Shown: positions 41,820 through 52,465, counted from the stretch's first letter. The stretch: DNA of 64,000 nucleotides from Natronobacillus azotifigens (GCF_026805325.1 NZ_JAPRAT010000016.1:1-64000), one strand, 5' to 3'. Program-made: numbers and translations. Notes: generated from the letters alone by a model not told the origin.

Positions 41820-44224
41820 ATATTGCTAAAGTAGTAGTTGATGTGCCTGTTGCACAGACAAATCGAATTTATGATTATTTGATTCCTGATGCATTTATAG
41901 GTACGATCGATCAAGGAATGCGTGTTATTGTACCATTTGGGCCAAGAACAATTATGGGCTATGTCTTAGCGATCACCAATCACTCGGATCTGGAGAAGTT
42001 AAGAGAGATAAAGGAATTGATGGATGTCACACCGATACTAACGGAAGAATTACTATCCCTTGGAAAATGGTTAGCAAACCATACGATGAGCTTTTATATT
42101 TCTGCATTTCAAGCCATGTTACCACAAGCTTTAAAAGCGAACTATCAAAAAGAAATTCATCGTTTAACAGATTCGAGCTTAACTAAAGAGTTAGAATTAA
42201 TTTTTGCAGATAGAGATTATATTACCTATCAAGAATTTGTCAAGAGAAACGGTTCGCATCAGCAATTAAAAAAAGGAATAGAAGATGGAGATATTGAGTT
42301 TGTTTACCAGGTCAATAGCAAAGAAACGGTTAAAAAGACGACCTATATCTTACCAAAACTATCTTCACTCGAATTAGAGGAACAAATTGCTGACTTGCCA
42401 ACACAAGCAAAAAAGAAGAAGGAAATCTTAGAATACTTTATTGCTAACCCTTCAGCAATTGAGAAGCGAGAACTTTTGAAAAAGCTTCGTACAACGGATC
42501 AAACAATAAAACCACTTATCGAAGGAGGTATTCTTTCTTCTGAGGCGAAGGAAGTGTATCGAAATCCGTATCGTGATGATCAAATAGTGCGTACCGAACC
42601 GTTACCGCTCATGAAGCAACAGAAAGAAGCAATAGAACCCATTCTTGAAGCCCTAGATCAAAAAAAACATCATGTTTTTTTACTGCATGGGGTTACAGGA
42701 AGTGGAAAAACGGAAATATATCTCCAAGCAATTGCCCATACTTTAATAGAAGGAAAAGAATCGATTGTCTTAGTACCAGAAATTTCTTTAACTCCACAAA
42801 TGGTAAAACGATTTAAGGGAAGGTTTGGTAGTGCTGTTGCAGTAATGCATAGTGCGCTTTCCAATGGAGAACGATTCGATGAATGGCGGAAGGTTCAACG
42901 AAAAGAAGTAAAGGTCGTTGTAGGAGCACGTTCGGCAATATTTGCGCCCTTCGAAAATATTGGGCTTATCATTATTGATGAAGAACATGAAACAACCTAT
43001 AAACAAGAAGACCATCCGCGTTACCATGTTCGAGATGTAGCCATTGAACGAGCTCGTAATCATCATTGTCCCGTTATTTTAGGAAGCGCAACACCTACGT
43101 TAGAATCATTTGCGCGTGCCCAAAAAGGAGTTTATCGATTATTATCGATGCCACACCGTATGAATGAAGGAGAAATGCCTAAGATTCATATTGCAGATAT
43201 GCGAAAAGAGCTACATGCAGGAAATCGTACCATGTTTTCACGCCAGCTAAAAGAAGCAATCGAGGAGCGTTTGGAAAAGAAGGAACAAATTGTCTTGTTT
43301 CTTAATCGACGTGGATATTCCACTTTTGTGATGTGCCGTGATTGTGGACATGTTATTGAATGTCCACATTGTGATATCTCCTTAACGTATCATCGTAATA
43401 AAGAAAGCCTAAAATGTCATTATTGTAGTTATGAAGAAAAAATGCCCGCATGTTGTCCAGAATGTCAAAGTGAAACGATTCGTTATTTTGGTACGGGAAC
43501 TCAAAAGGTGGAAGAGACACTACAAGAGTTAATACCTGGGGCAAGTGTTATAAGAATGGATGTAGACACAACAAGACGAAAAGGCGCGCATGAGAGATTA
43601 TTAGACCAGTTTGCAAATAAACAGGCAGACATATTACTTGGTACGCAAATGATTGCAAAAGGACTTGACTTTGCTAATGTAACACTAGTGGGTGTCTTGG
43701 CTGCTGATAGTCTATTAAACCTACCTGATTTTCGTTCAGCCGAGAAAACATTTCAATTATTGACACAGGTGAGTGGAAGAGCTGGTCGTCACCACTTAGA
43801 AGGAGAAGTAATTATTCAAACATACATGCCAGAACATTATAGTGTCGAGTTGGCTGCTAATTATAATTATCTCGGTTTTTTTCAAAAAGAGATGGAGTTA
43901 CGAAAAACGTATCAATATCCACCTTATTATTTTTTAACGTTAATCACGGTGTCCCATCCGAATCAATTGAAAGCACTGGAAATAACGCGCACAATTGGGA
44001 AGCTATTATATAAACACTTATCAAACCATGCTAGGATCTTAGGCCCAACCCCTTCGCCACTAGTCCGAGTGAAAGATAGATATCGTTTTCAATGCATGAT
44101 AAAATACAAAAATGAACCCAATCAACAAAAAGTATTAGAGCGAATTTTGTCCTATTATGAAAGTGCGATGCGAAAGGAAGATTTGCTGATCCAGATTGAT
44201 CTACAACCATATCAACTAATGTAG
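41816..44224 (+). CDS. priA: Primosomal protein N' (replication restart helicase PriA)
   Basis: An 802-residue superfamily 2 helicase that reloads the replisome at stalled forks. A 3' DNA-binding domain is at the N-terminus. Walker A is [13 protein letters not shown] and Walker B is [14 protein letters not shown] zinc-binding insert has CRDCGH, CPHC, CHYC and CPEC. GRAGR-type motif VI is [14 protein letters not shown] start in a GTGA overlap with coaBC. In B. subtilis def follows; here fmt follows directly. Confidence 0.97.
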   Translation: MNIAKVVVDVPVAQTNRIYDYLIPDAFIGTIDQGMRVIVPFGPRTIMGYVLAITNHSDLEKLREIKELMDVTPILTEELLSLGKWLANHTMSFYISAFQAMLPQALKANYQKEIHRLTDSSLTKELELIFADRDYITYQEFVKRNGSHQQLKKGIEDGDIEFVYQVNSKETVKKTTYILPKLSSLELEEQIADLPTQAKKKKEILEYFIANPSAIEKRELLKKLRTTDQTIKPLIEGGILSSEAKEVYRNPYRDDQIVRTEPLPLMKQQKEAIEPILEALDQKKHHVFLLHGVTGSGKTEIYLQAIAHTLIEGKESIVLVPEISLTPQMVKRFKGRFGSAVAVMHSALSNGERFDEWRKVQRKEVKVVVGARSAIFAPFENIGLIIIDEEHETTYKQEDHPRYHVRDVAIERARNHHCPVILGSATPTLESFARAQKGVYRLLSMPHRMNEGEMPKIHIADMRKELHAGNRTMFSRQLKEAIEERLEKKEQIVLFLNRRGYSTFVMCRDCGHVIECPHCDISLTYHRNKESLKCHYCSYEEKMPACCPECQSETIRYFGTGTQKVEETLQELIPGASVIRMDVDTTRRKGAHERLLDQFANKQADILLGTQMIAKGLDFANVTLVGVLAADSLLNLPDFRSAEKTFQLLTQVSGRAGRHHLEGEVIIQTYMPEHYSVELAANYNYLGFFQKEMELRKTYQYPPYYFLTLITVSHPNQLKALEITRTIGKLLYKHLSNHARILGPTPSPLVRVKDRYRFQCMIKYKNEPNQQKVLERILSYYESAMRKEDLLIQIDLQPYQLM

Positions 44225-44238
44225 AAAGAAGGTATTTG

Positions 44239-45177
44239 ATGAAACGAGTCGTATTTATGGGTACTCCAGATTTTGCTGTGCCAATACTACAACAATTATT
44301 AATCGATGAATATAAGGTTGTGTTAGTTGTTACACAACCAGACCGGCCAAAAGGTAGAAAACGTGTCTTAACACCACCTCCAGTAAAGGAAGAAGCAATA
44401 AAACACGGTTTACCAGTATATCAACCGGAAAAGATAAAAAATACGTACAAAGAGATTTTGGAATATAAACCAGACTTAATTGTAACGGCAGCTTTTGGTC
44501 AAATTCTTCCTAAAGAACTACTAGATGCACCAGAGTACGGCTGTATCAATGTTCATGCTTCGCTGTTACCCGAACTTCGAGGAGGAGCACCCATCCATTA
44601 CTCCATCCTACAAGGGAAAAAAGAAACAGGTATCACAATCATGTACATGGTAGAAGCTTTGGATGCGGGGGCTATTTTGTCACAAGCGAAAGTTACGATA
44701 GAGGAAGATGATCATGTAGGAACATTACATGATAAGTTAGCAACAACTGGTGCCCAATTATTACATGAAACGATTCCAACTATCCTTGACGGTACAGTAA
44801 AAGTTGAAGAACAAGATGAAAAGCTAGCGACATATGCACCAAATATAAAACGTGAACAAGAAAAAATTGATTGGCAATCTTCAAATTATGAGATATACAA
44901 TCATATTCGTGGGTTACACCCATGGCCTGTTGCTAGTTCAACATTGAAAGGGAAAAATATAAAAATCTGGTGGGCAATTGCGCTAGAGAAAAATTGTGAA
45001 GGGCAACCAGGTGAGATTATTGATATCGATGAGAATGGAATCATTGTTTGTTGTGGAAATGAAAAAGCTGTGAAAATAACGGAAATACAGCCAGCAGGGA
45101 AAAAAAGAATGTCTGTCTCTGATTATGTAAGAGGTAGTGGCCAAGCACTAAAAGTCGGAGAGCGGTTAGGAGAGTAA
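44239..45177 (+). CDS. fmt: Methionyl-tRNA formyltransferase
   Basis: A 312-residue enzyme that formylates initiator Met-tRNA using 10-formyl-tetrahydrofolate. The formyltransferase domain has [13 protein letters not shown], the catalytic Asn/His segment [20 protein letters not shown], and an aspartate in [14 protein letters not shown]-terminal beta-barrel follows. ATG 44239 is six bases after GAAGG; a TTG one codon upstream is less well spaced. A peptide deformylase gene, usual between priA and fmt, is absent from this position. Confidence 0.96.
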   Translation: MKRVVFMGTPDFAVPILQQLLIDEYKVVLVVTQPDRPKGRKRVLTPPPVKEEAIKHGLPVYQPEKIKNTYKEILEYKPDLIVTAAFGQILPKELLDAPEYGCINVHASLLPELRGGAPIHYSILQGKKETGITIMYMVEALDAGAILSQAKVTIEEDDHVGTLHDKLATTGAQLLHETIPTILDGTVKVEEQDEKLATYAPNIKREQEKIDWQSSNYEIYNHIRGLHPWPVASSTLKGKNIKIWWAIALEKNCEGQPGEIIDIDENGIIVCCGNEKAVKITEIQPAGKKRMSVSDYVRGSGQALKVGERLGE

Positions 45178-45178
45178 T

Positions 45179-46528
45179 ATGACGAAACATATTTTACGTA
45201 ATAGTGCTTTAGATGTTTTAATCCGTATTGGTGATAATGGCGCATTCAGTCACCTGATAATCGATCAGACAATTAAAAAAAATCAATTGTCCATGAAAGA
45301 TCAAGCTTTATTCACTGAAATTGTTTATGGGACGTTACAACGAAAGTTAACATTGGCTTATTTTACAAAGCGATTTGTTGCAAAGCCAAATAAGTTAGAA
45401 GATTGGGTGAAATGGCTTTTATATATGTCTTTCTATCAGATGCAGTATTTAGATAAGGTTCCTGATCACGCCATCATTCATGAAGCAGTTTCGATTGCTA
45501 AAAAGAGAGGTCATCTCGGAATAGCAAAGCTTGTAAATGGTGTGTTACGAAATGCACAACGAAACGGTTTTCCAAACATCGAGGAAATAGAAGATGAAGC
45601 AGAACGAATTAGTATTGCTACAAGCCATCCTCTATGGCTAGTCAAACGTTGGATAAACACGTATGGTTTTGAAAAAACAGTGGAAATTTGTGAAGCGAAT
45701 GTAACGACAAAACCGATCAGTATACGAATTAATCTATTGCGAATTACCCGAGAAGAAGCGATTGATCAACTTTTAGAAGAGGGGTATGAAAGTACACCTT
45801 CCTTATTTTCTGAACAGGGTATTATTGTCCAAAAAGGAAATATACTGAAAAGCAAATTGTTCGCAGAAAATTTAGTTACGATTCAAGATCAAAGTTCGAT
45901 GCTTGTTGCTGAGATGATGAATTTAACAGAGGATTTAATTGTTCTTGATGCTTGTAGCGCACCGGGGGGGAAAGCAACACATATAGCTGAGAAACTAAGA
46001 AATTCTGGTCAAGTCATTGCTTATGATTTACATGAAAAAAAGGCGAACCTTGTAACACAGAAAGCAAAAGCACTTGGTTTGACAAATGTTGTTGCAAAAG
46101 GTATGGATGCCCGTAAGTTATCAGCAGAACACCCTGAGGATTTTTTTGATCGTATTTTGATCGATGCCCCTTGTTCAGGTCTAGGTGTAATTCGAGGAAA
46201 ACCGGATATCAAATATTCTAAGAAAGAATCCGATATTCATACCTTAGCAAAAATCCAACTAGAATTATTAGATAATATTTCCCCATTGCTTAAAAAAAAT
46301 GGTACACTTTTATATAGTACTTGTACGGTTGATCGAGCAGAGAATGAAGGAGTCATTTCGACATTTTTGACGAGTCACCCAGATTTCGAAATTGATCCTA
46401 ATTTTATTGATGAATTACCAACTTTGTTAAAAGAATCACCAGGTCTAACTGATTTAGGATTACAAATATTCCCGGATGATTTTCAAACAGATGGCTTCTT
46501 TTTGACGAGATTGCGCAAAAAAAGATAA
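45179..46528 (+). CDS. rsmB: 16S rRNA (cytosine-967-C5)-methyltransferase RsmB
   Basis: A 449-residue SAM-dependent RNA methyltransferase of the NOL1/NOP2/Sun family. The N-terminal NusB-like domain binds RNA. The catalytic domain has the SAM motif DACSAPGGKATHIAE and two cysteines in DAPCSGLGVIRGKPD and YSTCTVDRAENEGVI. It starts two bases after fmt. In B. subtilis rlmN follows before prpC; that gene is missing here. Confidence 0.96.
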   Translation: MTKHILRNSALDVLIRIGDNGAFSHLIIDQTIKKNQLSMKDQALFTEIVYGTLQRKLTLAYFTKRFVAKPNKLEDWVKWLLYMSFYQMQYLDKVPDHAIIHEAVSIAKKRGHLGIAKLVNGVLRNAQRNGFPNIEEIEDEAERISIATSHPLWLVKRWINTYGFEKTVEICEANVTTKPISIRINLLRITREEAIDQLLEEGYESTPSLFSEQGIIVQKGNILKSKLFAENLVTIQDQSSMLVAEMMNLTEDLIVLDACSAPGGKATHIAEKLRNSGQVIAYDLHEKKANLVTQKAKALGLTNVVAKGMDARKLSAEHPEDFFDRILIDAPCSGLGVIRGKPDIKYSKKESDIHTLAKIQLELLDNISPLLKKNGTLLYSTCTVDRAENEGVISTFLTSHPDFEIDPNFIDELPTLLKESPGLTDLGLQIFPDDFQTDGFFLTRLRKKR

Positions 46529-46636
46529 GGTAAAAATTTTGCTGAAGTTTTTGTAAGCCAACAATCACCAAGTAAAGGTAGTAATTGCATAAAATACCTA
46601 AAAGTGATGTAGAATGGAAGGTATGAGGTGAGAAGG

Positions 46637-47392
46637 ATGAACCAATATTTTTTAACAGATCAAGGTAAGGTAAGGCAACACAATGAAGATGCTGGAGGTG
46701 TATTTAGAAATCTTGACCAGCAAGAACTTAGTGTCGTTGCTGATGGAATGGGCGGCCATCGTGCCGGAGATGTAGCTAGTAAAATGGTTAAAGATTACTT
46801 ATCTCAAAAATGGGAGAAGACCAAGCAAATTTTATCACGTGATGATGCACAAACTTGGTTAAAAGAAGTAGTTATTGAAGCGAATGAAAAGGTATTCCAA
46901 TATGCAGAGAACAACCCTGAGTGCTCAGGGATGGGAACAACGGTTATTGCCGTTATGTTCGCAAGTGATTTTGTTGCAATCGCGCATATTGGGGACAGCA
47001 GGTGTTATCGATTCCATAATCATGAATTACTACAAATTACCGATGATCATTCTCTAGTGAATGAACTTGTTCGGACTGGCCAAATATCAAGAGAAGACGC
47101 AGCCTTCCATCCTCGAAAAAATGTGTTAATTAAAGCGTTAGGTACTGACTTATCAGTAGAGCCAGATATCTTAATAGCAGAATGGGAAGAAAAGGACCGT
47201 TTGTTAATATGTTCAGACGGCTTAACAAACAAAATTAGTGATAAGGAACTTGCCTTGTACCTAGAAAAAGAGGACTGTCTTGACATTATTGGACAAGAGC
47301 TAGTTAGTCTTGCTAATGAACGTGGTGGGGAAGACAATATTACACTTGTATTGTCTGAATATGATCAGAAAAAGGCGGGTGAAACACAATGA
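46637..47392 (+). CDS. prpC: Serine/threonine protein phosphatase PrpC (PP2C family)
   Basis: A 251-residue metal-dependent phosphatase that reverses PrkC phosphorylation. PP2C motifs are TDQGKVRQHNEDAGGV, VADGMGGHRAGDVAS, GDSRCYRF and LLICSDGLTNKI. ATG 46637 sits five bases after GAGGTGA; a GTG at 46628 overlaps that site. The stop overlaps the prkC start, so the kinase and phosphatase are made together. Confidence 0.96.
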   Translation: MNQYFLTDQGKVRQHNEDAGGVFRNLDQQELSVVADGMGGHRAGDVASKMVKDYLSQKWEKTKQILSRDDAQTWLKEVVIEANEKVFQYAENNPECSGMGTTVIAVMFASDFVAIAHIGDSRCYRFHNHELLQITDDHSLVNELVRTGQISREDAAFHPRKNVLIKALGTDLSVEPDILIAEWEEKDRLLICSDGLTNKISDKELALYLEKEDCLDIIGQELVSLANERGGEDNITLVLSEYDQKKAGETQ

Positions 47393-49431
47393 TAGAGGGA
47401 CGCCTATTAAATGATCGATATGAAGTTAAAAAAATCATTGGTGGAGGTGGCATGGCCAATGTTTATTTAGGTCATGATATTATTTTAGATCGTGAAGTAG
47501 CGATTAAAGTCTTACGTTTAGAATATTCGAACGATGAAGAGTTTATTACTAGATTTCATCGAGAAGCACAATCTGCCACAAGCTTGTCCCACCCCAATAT
47601 CGTTAATATCTTTGATGTTGGAGATGAAGACGGAATTTATTACATGGTTATGGAATACGTGGAAGGAATGACGTTAAAAAAATACATCCAACTCTATGGT
47701 CCTATCCAAGTAGAAGATTCTGTTGCGATAATGGAACAAATAACTTCAGCTATTGCTCATGCCCATGCGAATAATATTGTTCATCGTGACATTAAACCGC
47801 AAAATATATTAATTGATCCACATGGACAAGTGAAAGTTACGGATTTTGGAATCGCTCTAGCTCTTAGTGCCACTGCGTTAACACAAACGAATTCGGTATT
47901 AGGTTCTGTACACTATTTGTCACCAGAACAAGCGCGAGGTGGTGTGGCAAATAAAAAATCAGATATCTATTCCTTAGGTATTGTGTTATTTGAGTTGTTA
48001 ACAGGAAGAATTCCCTTTTCAGGCCAATCAGCTGTGTCTATTGCTTTAAAGCATTTACAATCAAATACCCCTTCTTTACGAAAATGGATACCTGAAATAC
48101 CACAGAGTTTGGAGAATGTGGTATTGAAAGCTACGACAAAAGATCCGTTTCATCGTTATGAGTCCGTAGAATCATTCGAAAATGATTTAGTTACAGCATT
48201 GGATTCAAACCGTATAAACGAAGCGGCATACATTCCTCCGGAGGATCAAGGGGAGCAAACAAAAGCGATTCCTGTTTTAACAAAAGAAAGTCTCGAACAA
48301 GAAAAAGTGGGAGACGATACAATTGTCCATTCGAAACAAGGCAACGAAGCACATAAAATAAACAATCAAAACCCACAAGTCAAAAAGAAACAAAAGAAGA
48401 AAAAATCTTTAAAAGCAAAAATTTTAATCTGGACTTCTGTTGTCTTATTTATTTTAATCGGTGCTAGTTTGTTTGCTATTTTTGTATTACCAAATATGTT
48501 CCAGCCTAATGATGTATCTGTCCCAGATCTAACAGATGAGCTATACGAAGATGCTGAACAAATATTAAACGAGCTAGAGTTGGATGTGGTGCGAGAGGAT
48601 ACATTCTCAGATGAAATAGACGCAGGAAATGTAGTTCGAACAAATCCAACGGCAAATACAGTAGTAAGAGAAGGTTCGACGGTAATTGTTTATGTAAGTA
48701 GCGGTCCAGAAACGGAGGAGTTTCCAGACTATGTTGGTCAGAATTATTCACAAGTAGAACGTCTTTTGCTTCAAAGAGGATACCAGGATGTTGAGTATGT
48801 TGGGAAATACTCAGATCAACCCGAGGGTCAAATTATTGCCCAAAATGAGCCCGAGCCTGGTACAGAGGTAGTACCAGCAGATACTATTGTAATCTTTGAG
48901 GTAAGTATAGGGACTGAATCAGTTACATTGGATGATTTAACAGGTATGGATGAGATCAGTGCCAGAGAGTATCTAACAGATAATAACCTTGTGGCTAATG
49001 TGACAGAAGAACATTCCAGTGATGTTGAGGAAGGGTATGTAATTCGTCACTCTCCTAGTAGTAATGCTGAAGTCGAGGTAGGCGCTGTAGTTGATCTTGT
49101 TATTTCACTGGGACAAGAAGAGCAACCGCCGATTACCCATACGGTGTCATTCTCTGTACCTTATACTGGTGCTATATCAAATGGGAATGACGATGAAGAC
49201 GACGAAGAAGATATAGATGCGCCTAATCCATATCAAGAAGTTCGAATCTATATTGAAGATATGAATAATGAGTTAACAGATCTTTATGAAGCAGAATCTA
49301 TTCAATCAGATACAACATTTAGAATTCGATTAGTCATTGCTCCAGGAAGTACAGCAACATACAAAGTCGAACGTGACGATCAAGTAATTCTCCAAGAAAC
49401 GATTGCTTATCAAGATATAGAGGGTGAATAA
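47389..49431 (+). CDS. prkC: PASTA-domain serine/threonine protein kinase PrkC
   Basis: A 680-residue membrane kinase that senses peptidoglycan fragments and controls spore germination and wall metabolism in B. subtilis. The kinase domain has the glycine loop IGGGGMANVY, the lysine in VAIKVLR, HRDIKPQNIL and DFGIA, ending near residue 270. A basic juxtamembrane segment precedes a helix at about 345-367. Three PASTA repeats follow (about 375-580), each with a G-S/D-x-V-x-V type end, then an Ig-like C-terminal domain. It starts in an ATGA overlap with prpC. Confidence 0.97.
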   Translation: MIEGRLLNDRYEVKKIIGGGGMANVYLGHDIILDREVAIKVLRLEYSNDEEFITRFHREAQSATSLSHPNIVNIFDVGDEDGIYYMVMEYVEGMTLKKYIQLYGPIQVEDSVAIMEQITSAIAHAHANNIVHRDIKPQNILIDPHGQVKVTDFGIALALSATALTQTNSVLGSVHYLSPEQARGGVANKKSDIYSLGIVLFELLTGRIPFSGQSAVSIALKHLQSNTPSLRKWIPEIPQSLENVVLKATTKDPFHRYESVESFENDLVTALDSNRINEAAYIPPEDQGEQTKAIPVLTKESLEQEKVGDDTIVHSKQGNEAHKINNQNPQVKKKQKKKKSLKAKILIWTSVVLFILIGASLFAIFVLPNMFQPNDVSVPDLTDELYEDAEQILNELELDVVREDTFSDEIDAGNVVRTNPTANTVVREGSTVIVYVSSGPETEEFPDYVGQNYSQVERLLLQRGYQDVEYVGKYSDQPEGQIIAQNEPEPGTEVVPADTIVIFEVSIGTESVTLDDLTGMDEISAREYLTDNNLVANVTEEHSSDVEEGYVIRHSPSSNAEVEVGAVVDLVISLGQEEQPPITHTVSFSVPYTGAISNGNDDEDDEEDIDAPNPYQEVRIYIEDMNNELTDLYEAESIQSDTTFRIRLVIAPGSTATYKVERDDQVILQETIAYQDIEGE

Positions 49432-49434
49432 ATT

Positions 49435-50316
49435 ATGCCTCAAGGCAGAATTATGAAGGCATTAAGTGGTTTTTATTATGTCAAGAATCAAGAAGGCACA
49501 TTTCAATGTCGAGGAAGAGGGCTATTCCGTAAAAAAAAGCTTACACCACTAGTAGGTGATCAAGTTATTTTTACAGCAGATAATCAAACAGAGGGTTATA
49601 TTACCGAAATTTTACCACGAAAAACGGAGTTAGTAAGGCCTCCAATTGCAAATATTGATCAAGCTATTATCGCTGTCTCAGCTAAAGAGCCAAACTTCAG
49701 TACTATTTTATTGGATCGCTTTTTGGTATTGGTAGCATCCAATGGACTTGAACCTGTTATTTTTGTGACGAAAATAGACTTGCTGAATCCTGGTGAAGAA
49801 GAAGAGATTGATGACTTGGTGAAGACGTATCGTTCGAATGGTTATCGTGTAATGAAGTTAACAACAAAGCAAACTTTAGACTATGAAGCGATCCACCCCA
49901 TACTTGTGGATAAAATATCTGTTATTGCAGGACAATCAGGGGTTGGAAAATCTTCCTTTCTTAATGCACTAGATTCAGATCTACAGATTAAAACAGATGA
50001 GATTTCAAATAGTTTAGGACGAGGAAAGCATACCACTCGTCATGTGGAATTACTTGAAGTGGCAGGAGGGTTGGTTGCTGATACACCTGGATTCAGTTCT
50101 CTTGAATTTGATCAAATCTCCTTAGAAGAGCTTCCAGACTGTTTTCCAGAATTTTTCAGCCGAAAAGCCAATTGTAAATTTAGAGGTTGTATGCATATAA
50201 ATGAACCGAAATGTGCGGTGAAAAACGCTGTAAATGAAGATCAAATAGCTGATTTCCGGTATCAGCACTACCTGCAATTTTACCAAGAAATCCAGAGTAG
50301 AAAGCCGAGGTATTAG
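49435..50316 (+). CDS. rsgA: Ribosome small subunit-dependent GTPase RsgA (CpgA)
   Basis: A 293-residue circularly permuted GTPase for late 30S assembly. An N-terminal OB domain is followed by G4 (TKIDLL), G1 (GQSGVGKSSFLN) and G3 (DTPGFSS). The C-terminal zinc site is CKFRGCMHINEPKC. It begins three bases after prkC. Its homologue is a PrkC substrate in B. subtilis, which fits the gene order. Confidence 0.96.
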   Translation: MPQGRIMKALSGFYYVKNQEGTFQCRGRGLFRKKKLTPLVGDQVIFTADNQTEGYITEILPRKTELVRPPIANIDQAIIAVSAKEPNFSTILLDRFLVLVASNGLEPVIFVTKIDLLNPGEEEEIDDLVKTYRSNGYRVMKLTTKQTLDYEAIHPILVDKISVIAGQSGVGKSSFLNALDSDLQIKTDEISNSLGRGKHTTRHVELLEVAGGLVADTPGFSSLEFDQISLEELPDCFPEFFSRKANCKFRGCMHINEPKCAVKNAVNEDQIADFRYQHYLQFYQEIQSRKPRY

Positions 50317-50319
50317 ATA

Positions 50320-50979
50320 ATGACAAAAATCGCACCATCGATTTTATCTGCTGATTTTGCAAAATTAGGAGCAGATATTGCTGAAGTAGAACAAGCAGGG
50401 GCAGATTATATCCATGTAGATGTAATGGATGGACATTTTGTTCCGAACATTACAATAGGTCCATTAGTAGTAGAAGCAATTCGACCAGTCACATCCCTTC
50501 CTTTAGATGTCCATTTAATGATCACCAATCCAGATCAGTATATTGACGCATTTGCTGATGCTGGAGCAGATATTATTTCTGTTCATGTAGAGGCTTGTCC
50601 GCACTTGCATCGGACAGTAGCTGCGATAAAAGAGCGTGGAGTGAAAGCTGGTGTTGTAGTTAATCCTGCCACACCAGCAGAAGCCCTTTATCCCATTTTA
50701 CCTGATGTTGATCTAATTTTATTCATGACAGTAAATCCTGGTTTTGGAGGTCAGACTTTTATTCATCGTGTCTTAGACAAAATTCGCAAAGTAAATCAAT
50801 GGAGAAAAGACCTAGCTCTTGATATTTTATTTGAAGTTGATGGTGGGATCAATCCGATAACCGCGAAGTTATGTGTCGATGCAGGTGTTGATGTGCTAGT
50901 AGCAGGAAGTGCCATTTTTAATCAACAAGATCGTAAAAAAGCAATCGATGAAATTAAGCAATCGGTATCCAAGAAGTAG
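50320..50979 (+). CDS. rpe: Ribulose-phosphate 3-epimerase
   Basis: A 219-residue barrel enzyme that interconverts ribulose 5-phosphate and xylulose 5-phosphate in the pentose phosphate pathway. The metal-binding and catalytic segments are [29 protein letters not shown] and [11 protein letters not shown]. It starts three bases after rsgA. Confidence 0.97.
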   Translation: MTKIAPSILSADFAKLGADIAEVEQAGADYIHVDVMDGHFVPNITIGPLVVEAIRPVTSLPLDVHLMITNPDQYIDAFADAGADIISVHVEACPHLHRTVAAIKERGVKAGVVVNPATPAEALYPILPDVDLILFMTVNPGFGGQTFIHRVLDKIRKVNQWRKDLALDILFEVDGGINPITAKLCVDAGVDVLVAGSAIFNQQDRKKAIDEIKQSVSKK

Positions 50980-50996
50980 AGAGGTTTGGATAATAG

Positions 50997-51653
50997 ATGA
51001 AAAATATTGCCATCGTTGCAGGAGGACCGGGAGAGTTCATCCCAAATTTAAAAGAGTACCAACACAAAGTGGATATATGGATAGCGGCGGATAAGGGGAT
51101 TGAATGTTTGATTGATCATCAGTTACCGATCCATTTAGCTATTGGAGACTTTGATTCCGCTACACATAAATCGATTGAAAAATTGCAAGATTATGCGGAT
51201 AGAATAGAAATTTTCCCTCTTGAGAAAGACGAAACGGACTTAGAGTTAGCAATTGATCACGCTATTCAGCTAAAGCCAGCTATTATCTATTTGTTTGGTG
51301 CAACAGGTGGTAGAATCGATCATGAATTAGGGAACATACAATTACTATACAAGATTCAAGAAATGAATGTTAAGGCTACGATTATTGATAAACAAAATCA
51401 GTTAGCACTTTATAGGCCTGGCACTTATCAAATAGAAAGAGAAGAACAAGATATGTCCATATCTTTTCTTCCATTTGGTGGAGAAGTGGAAGGACTTACG
51501 CTCACAGGTTTTTATTATCCACTACAGGATGAGGGAATAAGCTTGGGCTCTACGCGTTGTCTTTCTAATCATTTGATTTCAAAAATAGGTACTTTTTCTT
51601 TTCGAACAGGCATATTAATAGTGGTAAAGAGTCGTGATGTACTTAATTTGTAA
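50997..51653 (+). CDS. thiN: Thiamine pyrophosphokinase
   Basis: A 218-residue enzyme that transfers pyrophosphate from ATP to thiamine. The catalytic domain shows AADKGIECLIDH, IGDFDS and the EKDETDLELAIDHA motif, and a C-terminal thiamine-binding domain follows. GAGAGG lies 15 bases before ATG, somewhat far. Position between rpe and spoVM matches B. subtilis yloS. Confidence 0.95.
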   Translation: MKNIAIVAGGPGEFIPNLKEYQHKVDIWIAADKGIECLIDHQLPIHLAIGDFDSATHKSIEKLQDYADRIEIFPLEKDETDLELAIDHAIQLKPAIIYLFGATGGRIDHELGNIQLLYKIQEMNVKATIIDKQNQLALYRPGTYQIEREEQDMSISFLPFGGEVEGLTLTGFYYPLQDEGISLGSTRCLSNHLISKIGTFSFRTGILIVVKSRDVLNL

Positions 51654-51713
51654 GTGCAACATAGAATAAGCTGAGATGTTTATTTTTGATAGGCTTAAAG
51701 AGGAGGGGTTCTA

Positions 51714-51809
51714 TTGAAGTTTTATACGATTAAACTCCCAAAGTTTCTTGGTAGCTTTGTACGTGTAGTGATGGGTACGTTTAATAAGCAATCAAAATCA
51801 AATGATTGA
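51714..51809 (+). CDS. spoVM: Stage V sporulation protein SpoVM
   Basis: A 31-residue amphipathic peptide, starting at TTG behind GAGGAGGGG. MKFYTIKLPKFLGSFVR matches SpoVM, including Pro9, which is needed for recognition of the convex forespore membrane. SpoVM anchors the SpoIVA coat base and inhibits FtsH. The B. subtilis protein has 26 residues; this one has a longer polar tail (NKQSKSND). It is too short for usual gene callers. Synteny (thiN-spoVM-rpmB) supports the call. Confidence 0.93.
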   Translation: MKFYTIKLPKFLGSFVRVVMGTFNKQSKSND

Positions 51810-51831
51810 TGGGGTTGCTTAAAAAAGTAAC

Positions 51832-51864
51832 AAAAAAGCACCTATTCAATATAGGTGCTTTTTT
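51832..51864. terminator. Bidirectional terminator between spoVM and rpmB
   Basis: AAAAAAGCACCTAT and ATAGGTGCTTTTTT form a perfect stem with a short loop, with a T run on either strand. It serves spoVM on + and rpmB on -. Confidence 0.88.
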
Positions 51865-51890
51865 GTTGAAACGTATATAATTAACGAAAA

Positions 51891-52079
51891 TTAAACACGT
51901 TCAACTTTACCAGATTTCAATGCACGAGCAGACACATAAACACGTTTCGGTTTACCGTCTACCATAATGCGTACTTTTTGAACATTTGCTTTCCATTGAC
52001 GTTTATTTGCATTCATAGCATGTGAACGATTGTTTCCAGCGCTAGTTTTACGTCCAGTGATCACACATTTACGACTCAT
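51891..52079 (-). CDS. rpmB: 50S ribosomal protein L28
   Basis: A 62-residue ribosomal protein. [20 protein letters not shown] and [11 protein letters not shown] are the family ends. ATG 52079 follows GGGAGGG; a longer in-frame start seven codons upstream would place the ribosome site inside the gene. It has no CxxC pair beyond the single cysteine, so it is probably the zinc-free form. It is on the opposite strand to its neighbours, as in B. subtilis. Confidence 0.97.
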   Translation of the reverse strand: MSRKCVITGRKTSAGNNRSHAMNANKRQWKANVQKVRIMVDGKPKRVYVSARALKSGKVERV

Positions 52080-52122
52080 ATTAATCCCTCCCACATACAT
52101 CTATCTCATTTCATACTTATCT

Positions 52123-52151
52123 AATTTATCATAGTTGATTAGATATTGCAA
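52123..52151 (-). promoter_or_regulatory. Sigma-A promoter of rpmB
   Basis: On the minus strand TTGCAA (52146-52151), a 17-base spacer and TAAATT (52123-52128) lie about 44 bases before the start codon. Confidence 0.62.
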
Positions 52152-52201
52152 TTACTACTTTAAAATACCGAAAAACTTAAGGTGTACCTGAAGAATGATA
52201 A

Positions 52202-52235
52202 CAAGTGATTGCTTATAATAAAGCGCAATCACTTG
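52202..52235. other. Perfect 11-bp hairpin in the rpmB-yloU gap
   Basis: CAAGTGATTGC (52202-52212) and GCAATCACTTG (52225-52235) with a 12-base loop. There is no T run on either side, so it is not a typical terminator. It could be a protein-binding palindrome. The rest of the 386-base gap shows only the rpmB promoter. Confidence 0.5.
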
Positions 52236-52465
52236 ACAGAAACTAAATTTTCGTCCATTGTATAAGGGGACTTATTTAACTTACCATCAATTTTAAGCAA
52301 ATAAATTGATAAATATCCTTTTCTCTATGAAATAATTGTTGTAAAATATTTAGTGGCAAATGGGGCATGCTTTTTTTAATAGCGTCCATAAAAGAAAAGA
52401 CTATGTTTATGTCGGTGAAAATTACGTATTAATGAAAGTGAAGATATAATTAAGGAGGTTAATTT

